Positions 1 through 5,805 of a stretch of 7,321 nt of DNA are shown here, piece after piece (within the stretch, counting starts at the first letter, position 1; every line of letters starts with the position of its first letter). Where the stretch lies: NCBI GenBank assembly GCA_016764835.1, contig JAESRD010000214.1, positions 1-7,321 of the forward strand, written 5' to 3'. The notes under the pieces are model-generated. The model made no database searches. It worked only from the letters and a program-made list of their open reading frames with translations, and was not told the origin of the DNA. Source of the stretch: Paracoccaceae bacterium. Its GTDB lineage: Bacteria; Pseudomonadota; Alphaproteobacteria; Rhodobacterales; Rhodobacteraceae. The translations under genes were made by a program, and so were the position numbers.

Positions 1-639
1 CTTGCAGGCGTTAAACCCAGCAATGCCAACCTCGCAAATCGCGGCCTCAGCCCCGCCTGCAACCATCACATCGGCCGAGCCGTATTTGATAATCCGTGAC
101 GCATCGCCAATCGCATGTGCACCAGTTGAACAGGCCGTCACCACCGAATGGTTCGGCCCCTTAAATCCATATTTAATGCTGATCTGACCCGAAATCAGGT
201 TGATCAATGCACCCGGAATAAAGAACGGAGAAACCCGCCGCGGCCCACGCTCTTTAAGCAAAAGCGTGGTGTTGGCAATCGAGTTCAGCCCGCCAATGCC
301 AGAGCCCATCAGCACACCCGTGCGCTCCTTGTCGGCCTCATCCTCAGGCTTCCAACCGCTATCCTCAACCGCTTGCATCGCCGCTGCGATCCCAAACAGG
401 ATAAAGTCATCAATCTTGCGCTGCTCTTTGGGCAACAAATATGTGTCGCCATTAAACGTGCCATCGCTGCCATCGCCACGCTTCACTTCGCAAGCGTAAT
501 TTGTCGCCAAATGATCAGCGTCAAAGCGTTCAATCCGGCCAGCGCCAGAAACACCATCAAGAATTTTCTTCCAACTTGCCTCAACACCATCAGCCAATGG
601 TGTCACAAGGCCAAGCCCCGTCACAACGACACGCCGCAT
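1..639 (-). CDS. fabF: 3-oxoacyl-[acyl-carrier-protein] synthase II (FabF), 5' part, truncated by window edge
   Basis: FabF (KAS II) elongates acyl-ACP by decarboxylative condensation with malonyl-ACP in the cytosolic type II fatty-acid pathway. I translated the frame by hand: 213 codons are open from ATG at 639 to the window edge with no stop. The protein starts MRRVVVTGLGLVTPLADGVE, the classic thiolase-fold N-terminus of the family. The nucleophile motif VTACSTGAHAIG is present, with the active-site Cys at residue 170 (codon 130-132; E. coli Cys163). The two catalytic histidines lie in the missing C-terminal part, about 200 residues beyond the edge. GAGGG (648-652), 8 nt upstream, serves as ribosome binding site and supports this start. 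The gene is last in the fab cluster here, 101 bp from the upstream small membrane gene, and a candidate promoter precedes it. Identity is certain; completeness cannot be judged. Confidence 0.97.
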   Translation of the reverse strand, partial: MRRVVVTGLGLVTPLADGVEASWKKILDGVSGAGRIERFDADHLATNYACEVKRGDGSDGTFNGDTYLLPKEQRKIDDFILFGIAAAMQAVEDSGWKPEDEADKERTGVLMGSGIGGLNSIANTTLLLKERGPRRVSPFFIPGALINLISGQISIKYGFKGPNHSVVTACSTGAHAIGDASRIIKYGSADVMVAGGAEAAICEVGIAGFNACK

Positions 640-669
640 ATTCACTGCCCTCGCCAATTAATCGCTAAA

Positions 670-698
670 GTTGTAATACCGCAGGTATTCGCTGCCAA
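670..698 (-). promoter_or_regulatory. candidate fabF promoter containing an inverted repeat
   Basis: On the minus strand, TTGGCA (693-698) and TACAAC (670-675) are separated by 17 nt, about 30 nt before the fabF start. The spacer carries a perfect 6-3-6 inverted repeat, AATACC-TGC-GGTATT (675-689). The nonamer CCTGCGGTA occurs here (677-685) and again just upstream of the -35 (704-712). The -10 is a weak match to consensus, so the promoter is inferred. The repeats are seen directly. Confidence 0.4.
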
Positions 699-740
699 CA
701 GAGTACCGCAGGCGGCGCGTCAGGGGCAAGAGCTGCCGCG

Positions 741-1103
741 CTATTTGACCGGCACAAACTTGCTCGCAACCAGCGCCAAACAGGCCGGAACCGCCCCAGC
801 CACGCCGATCCAGCCATAGAACCAAAGCCTTCCCGCCAATGCGTTTTCTGCATATGAGGCCACAAAACTCATTTTTCCAAAATACGCCGCGCCAAATGCC
901 AGCACAACCACGGCCAAACTAACAATAAGCGCATATTTTGGCCGCCAAAGGCATATGCCAAACAATACAGCACATAAAATCAGCCCCATATAGCCAACTT
1001 TAATTGCCCAAAACGGATGTGCCCCCAGCCTTAGCCACAGCCCCAAATGTGCCGCACCAAGCGTCAACCCAACCGCAACACTCCAGACAATACCCTGCTT
1101 CAC
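741..1103 (-). CDS. small four-helix integral membrane protein, function unknown
   Basis: I do not recognise this protein. From the chosen start it has 120 residues and is strongly hydrophobic, with four predicted membrane helices at about residues 5-24, 35-52, 57-76 and 95-114. They are linked by short loops such as WRPKY, and the C-terminus ends KFVPVK. No catalytic motif is visible. The chosen start is GTG at 1101-1103, because AAGGGGAG (1108-1115) sits just upstream as a good ribosome binding site. An in-frame GTG at 1125-1127 would add eight residues (128 aa) but has no clear binding site. The gene lies between acpP and fabF on the same strand, separated from acpP by a terminator. That position suggests a lipid or envelope connection, but this is inference only. 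Coding status rests on the open frame, the regular helix pattern and the fit between neighbours. Confidence 0.72.
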   Translation of the reverse strand: MKQGIVWSVAVGLTLGAAHLGLWLRLGAHPFWAIKVGYMGLILCAVLFGICLWRPKYALIVSLAVVVLAFGAAYFGKMSFVASYAENALAGRLWFYGWIGVAGAVPACLALVASKFVPVK

Positions 1104-1206
1104 ATCGCTCCCCTTCACGCCCAACACATTGGCCGAGACCTAGACCCCGAGAAACAATGGGGGCAATACACTTATGCCTTCCCAGCAGTCACTTATACGG
1201 CATACG

Positions 1207-1233
1207 AAAAACGGCGCCTCGCAAAAGACGCCG
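1207..1233 (-). terminator. intrinsic terminator after acpP
   Basis: Read on the minus strand, a GC-rich stem begins CGGCGTC (1227-1233) and closes with GGCGCCG (1212-1218). The 7-bp stem includes one G-U pair, has a loop of about 8 nt, and is followed by TTTTT (1207-1211). It starts 46 bp past the acpP stop codon. It would end a short acpP transcript before the membrane gene and fabF. Confidence 0.65.
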
Positions 1234-1278
1234 CTTTATCAGGCCATTAAAGCCAATCTTTACCACTAGGGTCAGTAT

Positions 1279-1512
1279 TTATTGAGCTTCAGTGATGAAT
1301 TTTACAGCATCCCCAAAAGTCTGAATTGTCTCAGCAGCATCATCAGGGATCTCGATCCCGAACTCTTCTTCAAAAGCCATCACCAGTTCAACGGTATCGA
1401 GGCTATCTGCACCAAGATCATCAATGAATGAGGCAGCCTCAGCCACTTCGTCTTCTTCAACACCTAGATGTTCAACAACGATCTTGCGCACACGATTAGC
1501 GACGTCGCTCAT
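1279..1512 (-). CDS. acpP: acyl carrier protein
   Basis: AcpP is the small acidic carrier that holds acyl intermediates on a 4'-phosphopantetheine arm during fatty-acid and lipid A synthesis. The 77-residue product has the normal family length. It contains the attachment motif [18 protein letters not shown], with the modified serine at residue 37. The helix II region after the serine ([17 protein letters not shown]) is acidic, as expected for docking with FabD, FabG and FabF. The start is set by GAGGAAAG (1516-1523), a strong ribosome binding site a few bases upstream of ATG 1510-1512. It sits between fabG and the membrane gene/fabF, but it has its own candidate promoter, a structured leader of roughly 125 nt and its own terminator, consistent with high independent expression. 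Confidence 0.99.
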   Translation of the reverse strand: MSDVANRVRKIVVEHLGVEEDEVAEAASFIDDLGADSLDTVELVMAFEEEFGIEIPDDAAETIQTFGDAVKFITEAQ

Positions 1513-1533
1513 ATTCTTTCCTCACGTCTCAAC

Positions 1534-1619
1534 GGGCATAGCGCCCTATTGTTGCCCATATGGGCAGTAAAATCAGCCCATCAAGGGGCAAACACAAACA
1601 CAAGCGCCGAAAGATCGGC
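1534..1619 (-). promoter_or_regulatory. structured acpP leader with four inverted repeats
   Basis: The region between the acpP promoter and its ribosome binding site holds four dyads in 86 bp: GGGC-N5-GCCC (1534-1546), the perfect 14-bp palindrome TGCCCATATGGGCA (1553-1566), GCCC-N6-GGGC (1576-1589), and GCCGA-N4-TCGGC (1606-1619). Three share the same GCCC/GGGC arms. They could be RNA hairpins that stabilise or regulate the leader, or protein-binding sites. The sequence alone does not decide between these. Confidence 0.45.
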
Positions 1620-1645
1620 CAAGTGTTTTGTACCATTCTTGCTGG

Positions 1646-1673
1646 CCTATAACAGAGATTTACGACTTGGCAA
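1646..1673 (-). promoter_or_regulatory. candidate acpP promoter
   Basis: On the minus strand TTGCCA (1668-1673) and TATAGG (1646-1651) are spaced by 16 nt. They lie about 135 bp before the acpP start and inside the fabG-acpP gap. Transcription would begin near 1639, giving a leader of about 125 nt. Boxes and spacing fit a sigma-70-type promoter. No experimental support is available. Confidence 0.5.
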
Positions 1674-1681
1674 ACAATTTG

Positions 1682-1734
1682 GAAGGTCCGTCGCACCTTC
1701 TGCGTTCATTCGTCACAAAGCGCAGCCCCTGCGC
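1682..1734 (-). terminator. two hairpins after fabG, possible weak terminator
   Basis: Two perfect short hairpins lie just past the fabG stop and before the acpP promoter. One is GCGCAG-GGG-CTGCGC (1720-1734), followed on the minus strand by TTTG. The other is GAAGGT-N7-ACCTTC (1682-1700), followed by AAATTGTTT. Neither has a long U-run, so termination would be partial and some fabG transcripts may read into acpP. Confidence 0.35.
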
Positions 1735-1751
1735 GCACGGCCTGCCCAATT

Positions 1752-2489
1752 TTAAAGCATCGCCATTCCGCCATTCGCATGCAGCACCGTGCCGGTCACA
1801 TATGCAGCCTCCGTGCTGGCCAGATAAAGCACACCGGCTGCAATCTCCTCAGGTGCCCCCATCCGGGCCGCCGGAATCTGGGTCAATATCGCCGCCTTCT
1901 GCTCCTCATTCAGCTTATCTGTCATTGGCGTAGCAACAAAGCCCGGCGCCACGCAGTTTACGGTGATATTCCGGCTGGCCACCTCATAGGCGATAGATTT
2001 TGACATCCCCACCACGCCCGCTTTTGAGGCCGCATAATTTGCCTGCCCCGGATTACCCGTCGCGCCAACAATCGAGGTGATGTTAATAATCCGCCCCCAG
2101 CGCGCTTTCATCATGCCGCGAATAGCACCTTTGCACAGCTTCATCGTCGAGGTCAGGTTGACGTTAAGCACCTCAGCCCATTGATCATCAGACATCCGCA
2201 TAAAGATATTATCGCGGGTGATCCCGGCATTATTCACCAAAATATCCAACGACCCCATGGCCGCAATAGCCTGCTTAGGCAGCGCCGCTACAGCCTCGCC
2301 GTCGCTCAGATTGCACGGCAATATATGAACCCGGTCGCCCAAACTGGCTGCCAGCTCTTCCAGCGGCCCCATCCGTGTCCCAGATATGCCAACAACCGCC
2401 CCCGCCGCGTGCAAAGCCGTGGCAATCGCTCCGCCAATCCCGCCAGACGCGCCGGTCACAAGAGCATTCTTCCCTGTCAAATCAAACAT
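1752..2489 (-). CDS. fabG: 3-oxoacyl-[acyl-carrier-protein] reductase
   Basis: FabG performs the NADPH-dependent reduction of 3-oxoacyl-ACP to 3-hydroxyacyl-ACP, the first reductive step of each elongation cycle. The 245-residue product is a complete short-chain dehydrogenase. The Rossmann cofactor motif TGASGGIG is at residues 12-19 and NNAG at 86-89. The catalytic set is Asn111, Ser139, Tyr152 and Lys156 (YAASK), matching E. coli Asn110, Ser138, Tyr151 and Lys155. The C-terminal part (VNCVAPGFVATPMTD, then HANGGMAML) is typical of FabG rather than other dehydrogenases. A GGGAAGGG ribosome binding site lies about 5 nt before ATG 2487-2489. The start is 20 bp behind the fabD stop, so the two genes are very probably co-transcribed. 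Confidence 0.98.
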   Translation of the reverse strand: MFDLTGKNALVTGASGGIGGAIATALHAAGAVVGISGTRMGPLEELAASLGDRVHILPCNLSDGEAVAALPKQAIAAMGSLDILVNNAGITRDNIFMRMSDDQWAEVLNVNLTSTMKLCKGAIRGMMKARWGRIINITSIVGATGNPGQANYAASKAGVVGMSKSIAYEVASRNITVNCVAPGFVATPMTDKLNEEQKAAILTQIPAARMGAPEEIAAGVLYLASTEAAYVTGTVLHANGGMAML

Positions 2490-2509
2490 ATAAACCCTTC
2501 CCGCCAGTT

Positions 2510-3457
2510 TTATCCGGCTGTTTCATTCAATGCCGCAATCGCCGCTACAACACCCTCATCCGTGCCAATCTGACGGCATGTAATCGGCTTGGCTATCCGG
2601 CGGATCATCCCAGACAGGGCCTTGCCCGCGCCAATCTCCCATATCTCATCAACACCCAGCTTCTCCAGCTTCAAAACGCTTTCGCGCCAGCGCACAGAAC
2701 CAGTTACCTGCTCAACCAGCAGCGAGCGTATCACCGCCGGATCCGTCACCTGATCAGCAATCACATTGGCAATCAGCGGCACAGCTGGCACGTTAATATC
2801 CGTCGCCCCCAGTACCTTAGCCATTGCCTCAGCCGCTGGCTGCATCAGACTACAGTGAAACGGCGCCGAAACCGGCAATAACATCGCCCGCCGCGCGCCC
2901 TTTTCCTTGGCAATCACCAAAGCCCGCTCAACCGCAGCTCTGTGGCCAGAAATAACCACCTGCGTCGGGTCATTATCATTGGCCGCTTGGCAAACCTCAT
3001 CGCCCGCAGCCTCTTGGGCTACCTCAGTCGCCGCCGCAAAATCCAGCCCCAAAAGCGCCGCCATCGCGCCCTCACCAGCTGGCACAGCCTCTTGCATCGC
3101 CTCGCCGCGGAGCCGCAGCAGCCGCGCCGTATCGGCCAGGCTAATCGCCCCCGCCGCACAAAGCGCCGAATATTCGCCCAGCGAATGCCCGGCCACAAAA
3201 GCCGCGTCAGTGATCTTTACGCCCTCCGCTTCAAGCGCGCGCATCGCCGCCATTGACGTGGCCATCAGCGCTGGCTGGGCGTTACGCGTCAGCGTCAGCG
3301 TCTCAATATCGCCCTCCCAGATCAGCGCAGAGAGCGATTCGCCCAATGCCTCATCGACCTCTTGAAAAACATCTTTTGCGCTTGGATAGGCCGCGGCAAG
3401 CGCCCGCCCCATGCCAATAACCTGTGCGCCCTGCCCAGGAAAAACGAATGCCCGCAT
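2510..3457 (-). CDS. fabD: malonyl-CoA:ACP transacylase
   Basis: FabD transfers malonyl from CoA to AcpP and so supplies the elongation unit for the fatty-acid synthases. From ATG 3455-3457 the protein has 315 residues, normal for the family. It opens MRAFVFPGQGAQ (oxyanion-region GQG). The nucleophile elbow GHSLGEYSALCAAGA places the catalytic serine at 92. Arg117, which binds the malonyl carboxylate, and His201 (VSAPFHCSLM) fall at the same numbers as in E. coli FabD. AAAGGGGG (3462-3469), 4-5 nt upstream, is a strong ribosome binding site and decides the start. The frame stays open back to 3727, but that extension has no family similarity. fabG follows after 20 bp. fabH is not adjacent. 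Confidence 0.98.
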   Translation of the reverse strand: MRAFVFPGQGAQVIGMGRALAAAYPSAKDVFQEVDEALGESLSALIWEGDIETLTLTRNAQPALMATSMAAMRALEAEGVKITDAAFVAGHSLGEYSALCAAGAISLADTARLLRLRGEAMQEAVPAGEGAMAALLGLDFAAATEVAQEAAGDEVCQAANDNDPTQVVISGHRAAVERALVIAKEKGARRAMLLPVSAPFHCSLMQPAAEAMAKVLGATDINVPAVPLIANVIADQVTDPAVIRSLLVEQVTGSVRWRESVLKLEKLGVDEIWEIGAGKALSGMIRRIAKPITCRQIGTDEGVVAAIAALNETAG

Positions 3458-3483
3458 ATTGCCCCCTTTATTTGCTTTGCTCA

Positions 3484-3512
3484 GGTCTACCCTGCCGCAA
3501 AGGCGGCGGCAA
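3484..3512 (-). promoter_or_regulatory. weak candidate fabD promoter
   Basis: On the minus strand TTGCCG (3507-3512) is followed after 17 nt by TAGACC (3484-3489), which is 27 bp from the fabD start. An inverted repeat TGCCGC-N7-GCGGCA (3493-3511) fills the spacer. A promoter is expected here because a strong terminator lies just upstream, but the -10 match is poor. Confidence 0.3.
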
Positions 3513-3521
3513 GAAAACGCA

Positions 3522-3551
3522 TAAAGCCCGCGTTCACGAACGCGAGCTTTA
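3522..3551 (-). terminator. strong hairpin terminator between the 211-aa gene and fabD
   Basis: TAAAGC (3522-3527) pairs with GCTTTA (3546-3551), and CGCGTTC (3529-3535) pairs with GAACGCG (3538-3544), with a single C/A mismatch between the two blocks. On the minus strand the hairpin ends in CTTTATGCGTTTTC. It lies 30 bp past the stop codon of the upstream gene. It separates that gene from fabD-fabG as a transcription unit. Confidence 0.7.
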
Positions 3552-3581
3552 CAAACTGAAATCTGGAAGTGGTGTGGTTCG

Positions 3582-4217
3582 TTAAGCTGGGCTGGCTGCG
3601 GCCACGGCGCGCCCAGTGCCGGGCAACATAAGATCGCGGCCGATTCTGTCGCGCAGCGAAAACAACGTCTGCTCTTTGCCGGTAACAACCTGCAGCTTTT
3701 GCGTGGTGTTACGGTAGCGCAGCACAAGGCTCACCTCTTTTGCCCGGCCGTTCTGCCCCGATGGGCCATTCTGCCGGTCAATAAAAACGCCGCCAATCGC
3801 GTCAAAGCCGTAGCGCCCGGTCAGCGAAGGCTTGCCAACGCGGTTGCGAACAACTTCGCGTACTTCACCAAGGCTGGTGTCGATCTGTATCTCAGCTTCA
3901 ACACCGCGGCTCGAATACCACATCAAAATGGCGCCGAGCAAAGCCACAAACACTGTCAGGCCAATTTTCATGCCAGCAATACCAGCGGTCAGCGTCGCAC
4001 CGGGCAAAACCCATAGCCCCGCAGCCCCAGCAAAACAAACGATCCCGCCAATCCAAGTCGCTGCCTGCAAAACAACCACAGATGTCGGCGTCGCGTTCAT
4101 ACTGCGCACGATATAGCCCCAATAGGTCTCTTCTACTGAAAAGCTCTCGCTGCTGTCACTGTCATTTCCCGACAGGTCGACAGTCTCGTAAATATCAAAT
4201 TCTTGCCGGACAGTCAT
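3582..4217 (-). CDS. conserved-looking two-helix membrane protein, function unknown
   Basis: I do not recognise a named family. The 211 residues divide into three parts. Residues 1-43 are acidic and serine-rich (DLSGNDSDSSES). A pair of membrane helices follows at about 45-71 and 76-101. A soluble, probably beta-rich domain occupies about 105-195, including RYGFDAIGGVFIDRQ and EVSLVLRYRN, with a small Ala-rich tail. The layout of a helix pair plus a beta domain resembles membrane-anchored PH-like proteins, but that is a guess from shape. TGGAGA (4225-4230 region), about 7 nt before ATG 4215-4217, supports the start. The gene is divergent from rpsF and shares a 264-bp intergenic region with it. 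A hairpin terminator follows it, so it looks like a single-gene unit. Confidence 0.85.
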   Translation of the reverse strand: MTVRQEFDIYETVDLSGNDSDSSESFSVEETYWGYIVRSMNATPTSVVVLQAATWIGGIVCFAGAAGLWVLPGATLTAGIAGMKIGLTVFVALLGAILMWYSSRGVEAEIQIDTSLGEVREVVRNRVGKPSLTGRYGFDAIGGVFIDRQNGPSGQNGRAKEVSLVLRYRNTTQKLQVVTGKEQTLFSLRDRIGRDLMLPGTGRAVAAASPA

Positions 4218-4309
4218 AGCTTAATCTCCAGTTAACCACTTCATTAACTTTTGCTAACCATTGAGGCAGAAACCCGGCGAGACAGTGCCCTCAGCAAGGT
4301 CATAGCGCG

Positions 4310-4328
4310 GCGGCCCGATTGTGGCCGC
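4310..4328. repeat. perfect inverted repeat in the divergent intergenic region
   Basis: GCGGCC (4310-4315) and GGCCGC (4323-4328) flank a 7-nt spacer. The site lies between the 211-aa membrane gene and the rpsF promoter, 17 bp upstream of the -35 box. No T-run follows on either strand, so it is a better fit for an operator or a cruciform-prone site than for a terminator. Confidence 0.4.
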
Positions 4329-4344
4329 AACCACCCCTACGGGC

Positions 4345-4372
4345 TTGCGTCGGCCAGCCGTCACTGTATAAA
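4345..4372 (+). promoter_or_regulatory. candidate promoter of rpsF-rpsR-rplI
   Basis: TTGCGT (4345-4350) and TATAAA (4367-4372) are spaced by 16 nt. The latter is preceded by TG one base upstream, and the boxes resemble a good sigma-70 promoter. Transcription would start near 4379, giving a leader of about 100 nt that includes the S6:S18-like hairpin. A second TATAAA at 4394-4399 has no matching -35 box. Confidence 0.55.
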
Positions 4373-4415
4373 GCGCCATCCTTCTGCGAAACGTATAAAC
4401 CGCGCAGTCTCTCGT

Positions 4416-4447
4416 GGGCAGGGTGCGGAAGGAATGCCGCCCTGCTC
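4416..4447 (+). promoter_or_regulatory. putative S6:S18-binding leader of rpsF
   Basis: An 8-bp stem pairs GGGCAGGG (4416-4423) with CCCTGCTC (4440-4447), including one G-U pair. The enclosed segment contains AAGGAATGCCG (4429-4439), with CCG (4437-4439) directly against the 3' arm. This closely resembles the AGGAATACCG stretch in the S6:S18-contacting part of 16S rRNA. A leader with a conserved CCG that binds the S6:S18 complex is known upstream of rpsF in many bacteria and represses the operon. The position, 34 nt before the rpsF start, fits. The assignment is by eye, without a covariance model. Confidence 0.65.
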
Positions 4448-4481
4448 GTTGAAATGCGCCGAGAACCGAAATGGAGTATGC

Positions 4482-4841
4482 ATGCCACTATATGAGCATG
4501 TCTTTATTGCGCGCCAGGATATCTCCAGCTCGCAAGCAGAATCCCTTACAGAACACTTTGGCACCGTGCTTTCCGACAATGGCGGCAAGTTGGTTGAAAG
4601 TGAGTATTGGGGCGTCAAGACCATGGCCTATAAGGTCAACAAAAACCGCAAAGGTCACTATACCCTTTTGCGTACAGATGCGCCGACAGAAGCCATTCAA
4701 GAAATGGAACGCCTCATGCGCTTGCATGATGACGTGATGCTCGTGCTGACCATTAAGGTCGACGCACATGAAGAAGGCCCGTCCGTGCAAATGCAAAAGC
4801 GCGACGACCGTGACCGCGGCGACCGCCGCCCTCGCCACTGA
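4482..4841 (+). CDS. rpsF: 30S ribosomal protein S6
   Basis: S6 binds the platform of the 30S subunit as a heterodimer with S18. The 119-residue product begins MPLYEHVFIARQDISSSQ. It carries the family's conserved central block YWGVKTMAYKVNKNRKGHYTL (about residues 42-62) and the later MRLHDDVMLVLTIKV, and ends in a charged Asp/Arg tail (KRDDRDRGDRRPRH). GGAG (4473-4476), 5 nt upstream, supports ATG 4482. An earlier ATG at 4471 is in another frame and overlaps the ribosome binding site. It is the first gene of rpsF-rpsR-rplI. priB, present between rpsF and rpsR in E. coli, is absent here. Translation is probably repressed by S6:S18 through the upstream hairpin. Confidence 0.98.
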   Translation: MPLYEHVFIARQDISSSQAESLTEHFGTVLSDNGGKLVESEYWGVKTMAYKVNKNRKGHYTLLRTDAPTEAIQEMERLMRLHDDVMLVLTIKVDAHEEGPSVQMQKRDDRDRGDRRPRH

Positions 4842-4862
4842 TAACTGGAAAGGACATCAATA

Positions 4863-5090
4863 ATGGCTACTAAACCTTTTTTCCGCCGTCGTAAGTCCGA
4901 TCCTTTTGAGGGCAAAAATGCCCCCAAGATCGACTATAAAGACACGCGCCTGCTTCAGCGTTATATCTCTGAGCGTGGCAAAATCGTGCCTTCCCGTATC
5001 ACCGCCGTCGGTGCCAAGAACCAGCGCAAGCTCGCCCAGGCGATCAAACGCGCACGGTTCCTCGCCCTGCTGCCCTATGCTGTTAAGTAA
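4863..5090 (+). CDS. rpsR: 30S ribosomal protein S18
   Basis: S18 is a small basic 30S platform protein that pairs with S6. The 75-residue product shows the family signature [19 protein letters not shown] (about residues 23-41). The basic run [22 protein letters not shown] (about 51-72) contacts rRNA. Its N-terminus, [12 protein letters not shown], lacks an N-terminal zinc-binding cysteine set. AAAGGA (4849-4854), 8 nt upstream, sets the start. It begins 21 bp after rpsF and ends 12 bp before rplI, so the three genes form one operon. Confidence 0.98.
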   Translation: MATKPFFRRRKSDPFEGKNAPKIDYKDTRLLQRYISERGKIVPSRITAVGAKNQRKLAQAIKRARFLALLPYAVK

Positions 5091-5102
5091 GGAGCTTCAA
5101 AA

Positions 5103-5690
5103 ATGGATGTTATCCTTCTAGAGCGCGTGGCCAAAGTTGGCCAAATGGGCGATGTGGTAAAAGTCAAAGACGGCTTCGCCCGCAACTTCCTGCTGCCGCA
5201 AGGCAAAGCAATGCGGGCAAATGCTGGCAACATGGCCCGCTTCGAGACCCAAAAAGCGCAGCTTGAGGCTCAAAACCTTGAGACACGCACAGAAGCAGAG
5301 ACAATGGCTGATAAGCTGAATGGTCAAACATTCGTCATTATCCGTTCGGCCTCTGATTCCGGTGCGCTTTATGGCTCGGTTACAACCCGCGACGCCGCAG
5401 ATATTGCGACAGCCGGTGGGTTCACCCTAAGCAAGGGCCAAATCGCTCTGGCCGGTCCAATTAAAGATCTGGGCCTGCATACGGTTTCCGTAACCCTGCA
5501 CCCTGAAGTTTCAACTTCTATCGTTCTGAACATAGCCCGTTCTGACGAAGAAGCAGAACTGCAAGCCTCCGGTAAATCAATTCAAGATCTTGCAGCCGAG
5601 GCAGAAGCCGAAGCCGAGTTCGAGATCCAGGAATTGTTTGACGATATGGGCGGCGCTGTTGACGAAGAGGCTCTGGCTGACGAAGCCTAA
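5103..5690 (+). CDS. rplI: 50S ribosomal protein L9
   Basis: L9 binds 23S rRNA near the L1 stalk with its N-terminal domain and reaches out along a long helix to a C-terminal domain. Residues 1-50 ([36 protein letters not shown]) match the N-terminal family signature, followed by the connecting helix at about 45-75. The C-terminal domain is recognisable at about 76-148 ([30 protein letters not shown]). At 195 residues it is about 45 longer than the E. coli protein, because of an acidic Glu/Ala-rich tail from about 149. The ribosome binding site TAAGGAG overlaps the rpsR stop codon, suggesting translational coupling. A strong terminator follows. Confidence 0.98.
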   Translation: MDVILLERVAKVGQMGDVVKVKDGFARNFLLPQGKAMRANAGNMARFETQKAQLEAQNLETRTEAETMADKLNGQTFVIIRSASDSGALYGSVTTRDAADIATAGGFTLSKGQIALAGPIKDLGLHTVSVTLHPEVSTSIVLNIARSDEEAELQASGKSIQDLAAEAEAEAEFEIQELFDDMGGAVDEEALADEA

Positions 5691-5717
5691 GCCAAACAGC
5701 ACACCTGCACAAAGATT

Positions 5718-5751
5718 GGGCCGCATCCTATAACAGGGTGCGGCCCTTTTT
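5718..5751 (+). terminator. intrinsic terminator of rpsF-rpsR-rplI
   Basis: GGGCCGCATCC (5718-5728) pairs over 11 bp, one of them G-U, with GGGTGCGGCCC (5736-5746) across a 7-nt loop. TTTTT (5747-5751) follows. It starts 27 bp after the rplI stop and is a textbook Rho-independent terminator. Confidence 0.92.
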
Positions 5752-5805
5752 CATGAGCGCCTGCGGCCTTCTAGCCCTGCCCCAGTGCAAAGCCCCACCA
5801 ACGCA

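Noticed and set aside
148..819. Open frame of 223 codons on the plus strand
   Set aside because: It runs antisense to fabF and its promoter. The fabF frame is unbroken with the active-site motif, and the plus-strand product is low-quality and Arg/Pro-rich.
1004..1285. Small plus-strand open frames in the acpP-membrane gene gap
   Set aside because: They run through the acpP terminator and antisense to the membrane gene. The compositions are Arg/Pro/His-rich, and no ribosome binding site or family match was seen.
3458..3727. N-terminal extension of fabD by 90 codons
   Set aside because: The extension crosses the terminator and overlaps the end of the upstream gene. The family N-terminus MRAFVFPGQG and a strong ribosome binding site fix the start at 3457.
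4232..4248. Full CtrA binding site
   Set aside because: The two TTAA cores are separated by 8 nt, not the 7 of the known consensus. Kept only as a low-interest repeat.
4471..4737. Alternative start and frame at ATG 4471 before rpsF
   Set aside because: It is out of frame with S6, overlaps the ribosome binding site of rpsF and encodes no recognisable protein.
5752..5805. Possible small gene or RNA between the two convergent terminators
   Set aside because: Only 54 bp, with no start plus ribosome binding site and no promoter-like boxes.
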